Source: Janthinobacterium sp. LM6 (GTDB lineage Bacteria; Pseudomonadota; Gammaproteobacteria; Burkholderiales; Burkholderiaceae_D). From it: a stretch of 64,000 nt of DNA. Location of the stretch: positions 682,001 to 746,000 of the forward strand of contig NZ_CP019510.1 in the NCBI RefSeq assembly GCF_002002885.1, written 5' to 3'. Shown here piece by piece: positions 16,101 to 22,594 of this stretch. The notes beneath the pieces are model-generated. The model had not been told where the DNA came from and did no database searches. It worked only from the letters and a program-made list of their open reading frames with translations. Made by a program: the position numbers and the translations under genes. Each line of letters opens with the position of its first letter. Position 1 is the stretch's first letter.

Positions 16101-18845
16101 GCGCATGCCTACTGGCGCCTGAAAGGGCTGGTGGTGGACCTGGTGATCTGGTATGAAGAGCAGTCGGGCTACCGCCAGCTGCTGCACGACCAGATCATGG
16201 GCCTGATCGCCTCGGGCATCGATGCGCAGGCGATCGACCGCCCGGGCGGCATCTTCGTGCGCCTGGCCGAACAGATCGCAAATGAAGACCGCATCTTGCT
16301 GCAATCGGTGGCGCGCGCCATCATCAGCGACCTGCGCGGCACCCTGGCCGAGCAGGTCAAGCGTCCGCCGAGTCCCGTGCTGCGCATGCCGCCGCTGTTG
16401 CAGGACCCGGCCCGCGACCACGGCGGCGTGCCGCACCGGGCGCCAAGGCGCGAGCTGATCCTGGAAAATGGCCTGGGCGGTTTCACGCCCGACGGGCGAG
16501 AGTATGTGATCACCACGGGAGAGAATAAACAGACGCCGGCGCCCTGGTCGAACGTGCTCGCCAATCCGCAATTCGGCACGGTGGTGTCCGAAGCCGGCCA
16601 GGCGTATACGTGGAGCGAAAATGCGCATGAATTTCGCCTCACGCCATGGCAGAACGACCCCGTCTCCGACCTGTCCGGCGAAGCGTTTTACGTGCGCGAT
16701 GAGCAGAGTGGCAAGTTTTGGTCGCCCTCGTCCCTGCCGGCGCGGGGCAGCGGCGACTACGTGACGCGCCACGGTTTCGGCTACAGCGTGTTTGAGCACA
16801 GCGAAGGTGGCATCGCTACCGAATTGTGCACCTATGTGGCGCTCGATGCGGCCATCAAATACTCGGTGATCAAAGTACGCAACGACAGCGGCGTGCCGCG
16901 CCGCCTGTCCGTTACGGGCTATGTGGAATGGGTGATGGCCGACCTGCGCGCCAAGTCCGGCATGCACGTGGCCACCGAAGTCGACACGATCAGCGGCGCC
17001 CTGTTTGCGCGCAATAACTACAACACGGAGTTTTCGGGCCGGGTCGGCTTTTTCAATACGGACGCCAGCATCCGTTCCATCACTTGTGACCGCAATGAAT
17101 TCATCGGCCGCAACGGCAGTCTGGCGCAGCCAGCCGCCTTGCGCCGTGTACGCCTGTCCGGCAAGGCGGGCACGGGATTGGATCCGTGCGCGGCGATCCA
17201 GGTGCCATTTGAACTGCAGCCGGGGCAGGAGCGCGAAATCGTCTTTCTGCTCGGCGTGGGCGGGCGCCGCAATGCGGATGCCAGCACCATGGTGCAGCGC
17301 CATGCGGGCAAGGAAGAGGCTCGCATGGCGCTCGACGCCGTGCGGGCGCACTGGGAAAGCACCCTGGGGGCCGTGCGCATCGAGACGCCCGATCCATCGC
17401 TCGATGTGATCGCCAATGGCTGGCTGATGTACCAGACCATCGCCTGCCGGTTGTGGGCACGCAGCGGCTATTACCAGTCGGGTGGCGCCTACGGTTTCCG
17501 CGACCAGCTGCAAGATGCGATGGCCATGATCCACACGGCGCCGCAGCTGCTGCGCAAGCACTTGCTGCTGTGCGCGGCGCACCAGTTTGTCGAGGGCGAC
17601 GTGCAGCACTGGTGGCATCCGCCGTCGGACCGGGGCGTGCGCACACACTGTTCCGACGACTATCTGTGGCTGCCGCTGGCTGCCTGCCGCTACGTGATCG
17701 CCACGGGCGACGTCAACGTGCTGTCGGAAGTGGCGCCCTTCATCGAGGGGCGCGCCGTCAAGCCGGAAGAGGATTCGTATTACGACTTGCCCGTGCGCTC
17801 GGGCGAGTCGGCGGACCTGTACGAACACTGCGTGCGCGCCATCCGCCACGGCTTGCGTCTGGGCGTGCACGGCTTGCCGCTGATCGGCTCCTGCGACTGG
17901 AATGACGGCATGGACAAGGTGGGCGAACATGGCAAGGGCGAGAGCGTGTGGCTGGCCTTCTTCCTGTACGAAGTGCTGCAGCGTTTCGCCGAAGTGGCCG
18001 TGCTGCGCGGCGATGCGCCGTTTGCCCAGTTCTGTCGCGATGAAGCCGTGAAGCTGGCGGCCAGCGTCGAGGAACATGCGTGGGATGGCGAATGGTACCG
18101 GCGCGCCTATTTCGACGACGGCACGCCACTCGGCTCGCACACGAACGAGGAATGCCAGATCGATTCGATTTCGCAGAGCTGGGGTGTACTGTCGGGCGCG
18201 GCCGACAGGGAACGGGTCGCCGGCGCCATGCGCCAGGTCGATGCACGCCTGGTGCGCCGCGATTCGGGTGTGATCCAGCTGCTCGATCCGCCGTTCGATA
18301 AATCCAGCCTGAATCCCGGCTATATTCGCGGCTATGTGCCGGGCGTGCGCGAGAACGGCGGCCAATACACGCATGCGGCCATCTGGACGGCAATGGCGTT
18401 TGCCCGCCTGGGCGACGGCGACAAGGCGTGGGAACTGCTGCGCATGATCAATCCCGTGCGCCACGGCGTTGACGCGCAGGCGGTGCAGCGCTACAAGGTC
18501 GAGCCCTACGTGGTGACGGCCGACGTGTATGCCGTGGCACCCCACGTGGGACGGGGCGGCTGGAGCTGGTACACGGGATCGTCGGGCTGGCTGTACCGGC
18601 TGATCGTCGAATCTCTGCTCGGTTTGACGCGCGAAGCGGACGTGCTGCGCGTGGCGCCGGCCATGCCGGCCGAGTGGGACAGCTTCAAGTTGCATTACCG
18701 CTTCGGCGCCAGCAGCTATGCCATCACGGTGGAGCAGGCGCAGGGACGGCCTGCGGGATTGTCGCTCGATGGCGTGGCGCAGGGGGGCAACAGCATCGCC
18801 CTGCGCGACGAGGGCCGCGAGTACGCGGTGCTACTGCTGGTTTAA
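10155..18845 (+). CDS. Cyclic beta-1,2-glucan synthase (NdvB/ChvB-like)
   Basis: About 2896 residues. It should make cyclic beta-1,2-glucans from UDP-glucose at the inner membrane for periplasmic osmoadaptation. From the N-terminus: cytoplasmic region; membrane segments (about 430-490); GT84 glycosyltransferase with TLDTDTQLPRD (about 661) and RQRWIRGDWQ (about 811); more membrane segments (about 860-1020); glycoamylase-like domain (YGFLYNPSTKLLAIGYN, about 1340 on); and C-terminal GH94-type phosphorylase domains ending with CDWNDGMD (about 2580), the catalytic-Asp motif. ChvB is about 2830 residues, so this is full length. Start choice: TTG 10155 has GAGG 5 nt upstream and begins KEYIAVVTQQ; the frame is open back to TTG 9981, but that part lacks coding character. 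Confidence 0.93.
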   Translation: MKEYIAVVTQQIKEQISKVKEIFRDHSLAPETFDAARDDALPLRSELFSAMQMAAHGKHVAAGHAVGRHHGRDRLLARLADNAALITATVNELTATVKSGRQVTPASEWLLDNFYLIEEQIRTTRRHLPKNYSKELPRLTSGADAGCPRVYKIALEIISHGDGRVDLENLCHFVEAYQDVATLTLGELWAVPIMLRLALIENLRRVAARVADDRMQRDLANTWADQMTEIAERNPSGLILLVADMARSNPPITSAFVAELSRRLQGQSSSLTLALSWLTHKLAESGLTIEQQIQAEIGQQAADQVSIANSIGSLRFLGTMDWQEFVETMSVVEQTLRLDPAGTYGLMDFATRDSYRHAIERIARRSARSEVEVAEMVVQLAHTHGNGNDARRGHIGFYLVGRGVLVLEKQAGAKLPFIEALQHTARAAPLAVYLGAISFLTLATSALLLERAVRHGVQGWPLAALGALALLGSSQLAVAVVNWLATLMTSPHPLPRMDYKAGIPSDARGIVVVPTLIYSQDNVAALCEALEVRYLANRDPNLRFCLLTDFVDAQAQAMPGDDALLRQAQDIIRGLNEKYRVEGVAFKENGDPADHEELGHVGPFLLLHRPRLWNSQQNAWMGQERKRGKLSDLHAFLRGGARDRFSLVEGELRGLRTIKYVITLDTDTQLPRDAAREFIATMMHPLNRPVLDAAGTRVVAGYGILQPRVAVALPSANASRYELLCGGEPGIDPYTRTVSDLYQDVFYEGSFIGKGIYDLDMFERVLGQRLPDNKILSHDLLEGCYLRAGLLSDSQLYEEYPARYDADVSRRQRWIRGDWQLLGWLLGRVPGRAGKRERNPLSMLSRWKLFDNLRRSVVAPATTLSLLLAWGFLPHVAFWSAAVLAIIFLPPVFSALYDLLRKPRDTLWRQHLAAFERRCGVQFSHAMLTLVFLPYEAWISLDAIVRTLWRLGVSHKHLLDWRASNLHNSSGSQADSWRAMWCSPALALAAFGALLAWRPQALPAAAVVLLLWLVAPAIAWWISRPIERAVARLSAEQGRFLHGVARKTWAYFDTFVGPDDHWLPPDNMQEHPNLVVAHRTSPTNIGLALLANLTAYDFGYLTLGQLIERSRATLHSMGELERFQGHFYNWYDTQTLKALQPMYISTVDSGNLAGHLLTLQPGLVELYDAPIIGAQVVQGIRTTAQVLQEFIAAEGEGKAMRDSMSLLQAAANPATLVEWHAYLGVVNGAADALLSLTLQSEDGELSMWAGALARQCRAALAELLQLAPWAGQADVDAAWLRVPTLRELANLETPEGLPSELAALLAQGRDQAGRHMRDIAHAAGQARDFAQIEYGFLYNPSTKLLAIGYNVSERRLDPSYYDLLASEVRLASFIAIAQGQLPQEHWFALGRQLCMVAGQPVLLSWSGSMFEYLMPLLVMPNYPNTLLDQTYHSVIEAQIDYGRQRDVPWGISESGYNTVDASLNYQYRAFGVPGLGLKRGLADDLVVAPYASMMGLMVQPEASCQNLQRMQAAGYMGRYGFFEAIDFTTARLPRGQGSAIIRSFMVHHQGMGFLALSYLLHDRPMQRRFESDPLLQSALLVLQERTPQAGAFYSNTAELAVLRSGVPEQAMPMRILTQANSAVPETQLLSNGRYHVMVSNAGGSYSRWKDLSVTRWREDSTRDNWGNFCYLRDLDDGAVWSTMYQPTLAEPKKYEVIFSEGRAEFRRADHGLDLYTEIVVSPEDDIEIRRTRISNNSNRQRRIEITSFAEVVMAPAAADAAHPAFSKLFVQTEILAHEKAILCTRRPRSKDEQMPWLLHVMTVHDIERYEVSFETDRARFIGRGNTAQLPQALQESGPLSGGHGSVLDPIVAIRYVITLAPDQAVTVDSVTGMVEQRDAALHLIDKYQDRHLADRVFELAWTHSQVVLRQLNASEADAQLYARLANAVIYPNAALRAEASILIKNQRGQSGLWAYAISGDLPIVLLQIRDSANIELARQMVQAHAYWRLKGLVVDLVIWYEEQSGYRQLLHDQIMGLIASGIDAQAIDRPGGIFVRLAEQIANEDRILLQSVARAIISDLRGTLAEQVKRPPSPVLRMPPLLQDPARDHGGVPHRAPRRELILENGLGGFTPDGREYVITTGENKQTPAPWSNVLANPQFGTVVSEAGQAYTWSENAHEFRLTPWQNDPVSDLSGEAFYVRDEQSGKFWSPSSLPARGSGDYVTRHGFGYSVFEHSEGGIATELCTYVALDAAIKYSVIKVRNDSGVPRRLSVTGYVEWVMADLRAKSGMHVATEVDTISGALFARNNYNTEFSGRVGFFNTDASIRSITCDRNEFIGRNGSLAQPAALRRVRLSGKAGTGLDPCAAIQVPFELQPGQEREIVFLLGVGGRRNADASTMVQRHAGKEEARMALDAVRAHWESTLGAVRIETPDPSLDVIANGWLMYQTIACRLWARSGYYQSGGAYGFRDQLQDAMAMIHTAPQLLRKHLLLCAAHQFVEGDVQHWWHPPSDRGVRTHCSDDYLWLPLAACRYVIATGDVNVLSEVAPFIEGRAVKPEEDSYYDLPVRSGESADLYEHCVRAIRHGLRLGVHGLPLIGSCDWNDGMDKVGEHGKGESVWLAFFLYEVLQRFAEVAVLRGDAPFAQFCRDEAVKLAASVEEHAWDGEWYRRAYFDDGTPLGSHTNEECQIDSISQSWGVLSGAADRERVAGAMRQVDARLVRRDSGVIQLLDPPFDKSSLNPGYIRGYVPGVRENGGQYTHAAIWTAMAFARLGDGDKAWELLRMINPVRHGVDAQAVQRYKVEPYVVTADVYAVAPHVGRGGWSWYTGSSGWLYRLIVESLLGLTREADVLRVAPAMPAEWDSFKLHYRFGASSYAITVEQAQGRPAGLSLDGVAQGGNSIALRDEGREYAVLLLV

Positions 18846-19057
18846 TCTTGCCGCCGTACCTGCCACGTATCGTATTCGGGCCGGCGCCTGCCAAGCAGCA
18901 GGATCAGCCCGGTGCCCAGCAACAGCAGGTCGCGCGTGCGTACTGCGGGCTCGGATTGCGTTGCTGACTGAGGGGGCGTAGGTGCCGCCGTGGCAGCGGG
19001 CAACTGGCTTGCGCAGGCGGCCATGCACAGCGCCGCCATTTTTCCATTCAAATGCAT
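18842..19057 (-). CDS. Small exported/membrane protein of unknown function
   Basis: 71 residues, not recognised. An N-terminal hydrophobic signal-like segment ends near ATAA, followed by a short Pro/Thr/Ser linker, one hydrophobic helix (LLLLGTGLILLL) and a basic tail (GRRRPEYDTWQVRRQD). The hydrophobic-then-RRR ending resembles a sorting tail but there is no PEP motif. GAGG 5 nt before ATG 19057 supports translation. Its end overlaps the end of the convergent glucan synthase gene by 4 bp. Confidence 0.6.
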   Translation of the reverse strand: MHLNGKMAALCMAACASQLPAATAAPTPPQSATQSEPAVRTRDLLLLGTGLILLLGRRRPEYDTWQVRRQD

Positions 19058-19072
19058 AGAATCCTCAAGAAA

Positions 19073-19100
19073 GCGCGGTGACCACCAGGTGGTGCCGCGC
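19073..19100 (-). repeat. Leader hairpin before small membrane protein
   Basis: Nested inverted repeat: outer GCGCGG / CCGCGC and inner ACCACC / GGTGGT. It lies just upstream of the small protein's start, inside its predicted 5' leader. Confidence 0.45.
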
Positions 19101-19103
19101 CAG

Positions 19104-19141
19104 TGTTCATGTCGGTGATATTGTAATTATAGACATGAACA
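19104..19141 (-). promoter_or_regulatory. Ten-base palindromic operator with embedded -10 box
   Basis: Perfect inverted repeat TGTTCATGTC (19104-19113) and GACATGAACA (19132-19141) around 18 bp. On the minus strand a consensus TATAAT sits at 19126-19131, inside the dyad. The -35 region is poor, so this looks like a regulated promoter for the small protein at 19057. The arrangement is typical of a TetR- or MerR-like operator, but no such regulator gene is in the window. Confidence 0.5.
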
Positions 19142-19170
19142 TTGTAAATGGGAAATTATTTAGGGCTGAG

Positions 19171-19746
19171 TCAAAACCCCAGGGCCGCGCCCGCGCCCAG
19201 CAGGGTGGCCACGCCCAGCACGGCAAAGACCAGCGCCGCGATGCCGTGCACGAGGCGCAGCGGGACGCGGTTGGCGATCCTGTCGCCCAGGTAGACGGCC
19301 GGCACGTTGGCCAGCATCATGCCGAAGGTGGTGCCCAGCACGACGGAAACAATGTCGTGGTAGCGCGCCGCCAACGCCACCGTGGCGACCTGCGTCTTGT
19401 CACCCATTTCCGCCATGAAGAAGGCGATCAGGGTGGTCAGGAAGACGCCATACTTGGTCAATTTGGTTTCGTCTTCATCGAGCTTGTCGGGGATCAGGGT
19501 CCAGGCGGCCATGGCCAAAAAGGAGACGCCCAGCACCCAGCGCAGCACGTCGGGCCCCAGCATGCTGGTGATCCAGGCGCCGACGGCGGCGGCGAACGCG
19601 TGATTGGCGATGGTGGCGACGAAAATCGCCAGCACGATGGGCAAGGGCTTGCGGAATTTGGCGGCCAGCAAAAAGGCCAGGAGTTGGGTTTTGTCGCCGA
19701 TTTCAGCGAGACCGACGATGCCGGTGGAGATGAGGAATGCTTCCAT
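19171..19746 (-). CDS. TMEM165/GDT1 family Mn2+ exporter (MntX-like)
   Basis: 191 residues, about six transmembrane helices in two homologous halves, each with the family signature ExGDKT: residues 15-20 (EIGDKT) and 113-118 (EMGDKT). This UPF0016 group exports manganese in bacteria and handles Mn/Ca in eukaryotes. The upstream yybP-ykoY riboswitch, whose ligand is Mn2+, independently supports manganese efflux. ATG 19746 (MEAFLISTG) is chosen because the family begins right before the first helix; the 13-residue upstream extension lacks support. The Shine-Dalgarno is weak, consistent with control through the leader RNA. Confidence 0.93.
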   Translation of the reverse strand: MEAFLISTGIVGLAEIGDKTQLLAFLLAAKFRKPLPIVLAIFVATIANHAFAAAVGAWITSMLGPDVLRWVLGVSFLAMAAWTLIPDKLDEDETKLTKYGVFLTTLIAFFMAEMGDKTQVATVALAARYHDIVSVVLGTTFGMMLANVPAVYLGDRIANRVPLRLVHGIAALVFAVLGVATLLGAGAALGF

Positions 19747-19765
19747 GAGATTGCAAGAGGTACGC

Positions 19766-19808
19766 GGGCCGGACGAATTAACCAATGATCCGCGGACGAC
19801 TCCGGCCC
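19766..19808 (-). promoter_or_regulatory. Riboswitch expression platform
   Basis: Between aptamer and start codon lie an 8-bp inverted repeat (GGGCCGGA / TCCGGCCC at 19801-19808 and 19766-19773) and, inside it, GGATCATTGGT (minus strand, 19781-19791). The latter can pair 10 of 11 with the 3' arm of aptamer P1 (ACCATTGATCC, 19822-19832). The P1 arm therefore has two competing partners. No T-run follows, so translational or anti-sequestering control is more likely than termination. Confidence 0.6.
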
Positions 19809-19821
19809 ATGCGGCCGCCCT

Positions 19822-19932
19822 GGATCAATGGTCTCGTCAAGTTTTACAACCACCTGCACCATGGCCTGCGGGCCAGTTATGTTGATACAGGTTCCCGCGG
19901 CAGGACCGCAAGACGACTACTCCCCAATGTTC
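19822..19932 (-). ncRNA. yybP-ykoY manganese riboswitch
   Basis: On the minus strand the leader of the GDT1-type exporter contains the three conserved blocks of this class in order: TTGGGGAGTAG (about 19917-19929), TATCAACATAAC (about 19877-19888) and GACGAGACCATTG (19825-19837). P1 forms between ATTGG and CCATT with one U-U mismatch, and P2 between CGTC and GACG. Internal hairpins GCGG/CCGC and TGGCC-CGCA-GGCCA also form. The class binds Mn2+ and turns on Mn exporters. A possible -10 (TATGAT on the minus strand, 19940-19945) places the transcript start just before the aptamer. Confidence 0.9.
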
Positions 19933-19953
19933 GAGGCGCATCATACGCCAATG

Positions 19954-19981
19954 CCCGCGCCGGCGCCAGTGCCGGCGCGGG
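19954..19981. repeat. Very GC-rich 11-bp hairpin in divergent promoter region
   Basis: CCCGCGCCGGC, loop GCCAGT, GCCGGCGCGGG, between the riboswitch and the M1-type peptidase gene. It overlaps the expected -35 region for the exporter transcript and would lie in the 5' leader of the peptidase gene if transcribed from upstream. Confidence 0.55.
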
Positions 19982-20046
19982 ATGCTGCGGTCTGGTGTGT
20001 GGGACTTCGACAACAATGATCGATTTGCAAACAGACTCGACTTAGA

Positions 20047-22476
20047 ATGCAGTCTGTCCACGACTCCCAGATGGAATGCGCCATGCCGGTCCTTGCCCGC
20101 TTGCTTGCCTTGTGTTTGACCTTGTTTGCTCCCTTGTCCGGCCTGTGCGCCGCGGCGCCCTTCGACGACAAGTTCCGCCAGCTCGAAGAATTGCTGCCCA
20201 CGCCGAATGCTTACCGCACGGCGTCCGGCGCGCCAGGCCACGCCTACTGGCAGCAGCGCGCCGATTACGTGATCCGCGCCACACTCGATGAGGCACGGCG
20301 TGCCATCACGGCCAGCGAGCAGATCATCTATCACAACCGCTCGCCCGACAGCCTCGCGTATCTGTGGCTGCAACTGGACCAGAATGGCTTGCGCCAGGAT
20401 GCCGACCAGCGCCGCGTATTGAGCGCGCCCTCGCGCCAGGCCTGGCTAAGTGGCAGCGAAGAGGAGGCGCTGAAATTCGAGGACTTGCGCGCCATCCATG
20501 CGGGCCGCGAATTTGACGGCGGCTTCAAGCTCACCGCCGTGAAAGGGGCCAGTGGCAAGCCGCTGCCGTATGTGGTCAACCAGACCATGCTGCGTATCGA
20601 TTTGCCGGTGGTGCTGGCGCCCGGCCAGAGCATCACGTTCAACATCGACTGGTCGTATCAGATCAATGACCAGAAGGTGCTGGTCGAACGCTCCGGCTAT
20701 GAATATTTTGAAGACGACAAGAACGCTATTTTCCAGATCGCGCAGTGGTTTCCGCGCATGGCCGCGTATTACGACGCCGTCGGCTGGCAGCACAAGCAAT
20801 TCCTCGGCTCCGGTGAATTCACGCTGGAGTTTGGCGACTACGAGCTGTATCTGACGGTGCCGGGCGACCACGTGGTGGCTGCCACGGGCGAGCTGCAAAA
20901 TCCAGCCGCCGTGTTGAGCGCGGCGCAGCGCGAGCGCCTGGCGCGGGCGAAAAACAGCGATACGCCGCTGCTGGTGATCACGCCGGAAGAGGCGCTGACG
21001 GCGGAAAAGGGCAAAGCCACGGGCATGAAAACCTGGCACTTCAAGGCGGCCAATGTACGTGACGCGGCGTGGGCCTCGAGCCGCAAGTTCATCTGGGATG
21101 CGCAAGGTTTGAATAGCGGCGGCAAGCGCGTGATGGCCATGTCGTACTATCCGAACGAAGGCAACCCCTTGTGGCAGCAGTACAGCACGCGCGCCGTCGT
21201 GCACGCGATCGAGCAGTACAACAAGTACAGTTTCGACTACCCGTATCCGAACGCGATCTCCGTCAACGGCGCCGTGGGCGGTATGGAGTATCCGATGATC
21301 TCGTTCAATGGCGGGCGCCCCGTGAAGGACAAGAAGACGGGGGAACGCACGTATTCGAAGACGACCAAGTATGACCTGATCGGCGTGATCATCCACGAAG
21401 TGGGCCATAATTATTTTCCCATGATCGTCAACTCGGACGAGCGCCAGTGGACGTGGATGGACGAGGGCCTCAATTCCTTCCTGCAGTACCTGGCCGAGCA
21501 GGCGTGGGAAGAGCATTTTCCGTCCTGGAATGGCGAGCCGCGCAAGATCGTCGACTACATGCGCAGCCAGAACCAGGTACCCATCATGACCAATTCCGAG
21601 TCCTTGCTGCAGTTCACGGCGAACGCCTACGACAAGCCTGCCACGGCGCTCAACATCCTGCGCGAAACCATCCTCGGGCGGGAACTGTTCGACTTCGCCT
21701 TCAAGCAGTACGCCTTGCGCTGGAAGTTCAAGCGCCCGACGCCCGCCGACTTTTTCCGCACCATGGAAGACGCTTCCGGCACCGACCTGGACTGGTTCTG
21801 GCGCGGCTGGTTCTATACCACCGATGCGGTCGACATCAGCATCGACGGCATCAGCGAATATGGCGTGAGCACGAAGAATCCGGAAGTCGAGAAAGCGTGG
21901 AAGAAGGCGCAGAAGGCGGCGCAGCCGATATCGATCTCGGACCAGCGCAACAAGGCGCTGCCGAAGAAGGTCGACCTCGATCCCGCGCTGAAGGATTTCT
22001 ACAACCAGCACGATGACTTCACGGTCACCAACAAGGACCGCAACAGCTATGCGGAGGAGCAGGAAACGCTGGAACCGTGGGAGAGAAAGCTGCTGGAACA
22101 GCACAACATGGGCAAGCATCTGTACCTGGTCGATTTTTCGAATCTCGGTGGGCTGGTGATGCCGCTGATCCTGGAAATCGAATTGAAAAGCGGCAAGAAG
22201 ATCGTCGAGCGCGTACCGGCCGAAGTATGGCGCTATGCGCCGCACAAGATCAGCAAGGTGATCGTCACGGACGAGCCGATGGTGGGGCTGGTGCAGGATC
22301 CGTACTGGGAGACGGCCGACATCGACATCGGCAACAACGCCTGGCCGAGAAAAATCACGCCATCGCGCCTGGAGCTGTTCAAGCAGGACCGCGACAAGAA
22401 CAACCTGATGAAGGATTTTAATGTGCCGCTGAAGGTACCCGAGGCCAAGGCCGAAGCCAGGCCGGAAGAAAAATAG
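20047..22476 (+). CDS. Exported M1 family metallopeptidase
   Basis: 809 residues. The catalytic gluzincin motif HEVGH (residues 450-454) is followed after 18 residues by E473 (DEGLNSF), giving HExxH-x18-E, with GGMEYP as the exopeptidase-like GxMEN region. A signal peptide (LARLLALCLTLFAPLSGLCAAA) places it in the periplasm or outside. The long C-terminal part (after about 590) is lysine-rich and typical of large M1-like proteins in this family. The true start may be ATG 20083 (MPVLARLL), which gives a more normal signal peptide; neither start has a strong Shine-Dalgarno. It is the first of three exported hydrolases in a row. Confidence 0.9.
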   Translation: MQSVHDSQMECAMPVLARLLALCLTLFAPLSGLCAAAPFDDKFRQLEELLPTPNAYRTASGAPGHAYWQQRADYVIRATLDEARRAITASEQIIYHNRSPDSLAYLWLQLDQNGLRQDADQRRVLSAPSRQAWLSGSEEEALKFEDLRAIHAGREFDGGFKLTAVKGASGKPLPYVVNQTMLRIDLPVVLAPGQSITFNIDWSYQINDQKVLVERSGYEYFEDDKNAIFQIAQWFPRMAAYYDAVGWQHKQFLGSGEFTLEFGDYELYLTVPGDHVVAATGELQNPAAVLSAAQRERLARAKNSDTPLLVITPEEALTAEKGKATGMKTWHFKAANVRDAAWASSRKFIWDAQGLNSGGKRVMAMSYYPNEGNPLWQQYSTRAVVHAIEQYNKYSFDYPYPNAISVNGAVGGMEYPMISFNGGRPVKDKKTGERTYSKTTKYDLIGVIIHEVGHNYFPMIVNSDERQWTWMDEGLNSFLQYLAEQAWEEHFPSWNGEPRKIVDYMRSQNQVPIMTNSESLLQFTANAYDKPATALNILRETILGRELFDFAFKQYALRWKFKRPTPADFFRTMEDASGTDLDWFWRGWFYTTDAVDISIDGISEYGVSTKNPEVEKAWKKAQKAAQPISISDQRNKALPKKVDLDPALKDFYNQHDDFTVTNKDRNSYAEEQETLEPWERKLLEQHNMGKHLYLVDFSNLGGLVMPLILEIELKSGKKIVERVPAEVWRYAPHKISKVIVTDEPMVGLVQDPYWETADIDIGNNAWPRKITPSRLELFKQDRDKNNLMKDFNVPLKVPEAKAEARPEEK

Positions 22477-22482
22477 GGATAC

Positions 22483-22507
22483 AGCGCCGGCCAGTCCGGC
22501 GCTTTTT
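22483..22507 (+). terminator. Rho-independent terminator after M1 peptidase
   Basis: Stem AGCGCCGG / CCGGCGCT with loop CCAGT followed by a run of T, 6 bp after the stop codon. Confidence 0.85.
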
Positions 22508-22544
22508 CTGCCAGGTCTGCGCCGGAAGTGCTATTCTGCGCGAC

Positions 22545-22568
22545 GCCCCGGCGCACACGGACCGGGGC
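22545..22568 (+). repeat. Second GC hairpin before next peptidase gene
   Basis: GCCCCGG / CCGGGGC with a 10-nt loop, followed by TTT only. Either a back-up terminator or a leader stem of the downstream M1 gene. Confidence 0.4.
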
Positions 22569-22594
22569 TTTCGCAAATCATTCAAAAGACGACC

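Noticed and set aside
16008..18695. 895-codon open frame on the minus strand inside the glucan synthase gene
   Set aside because: Shadow of high-GC coding sequence; the plus strand has full GH94 motifs. No ribosome-binding site or recognisable domain.
20446..22245. 599-codon minus-strand frame opposite the first M1 peptidase
   Set aside because: Antisense shadow with Arg/His/Val-biased composition and no domain.
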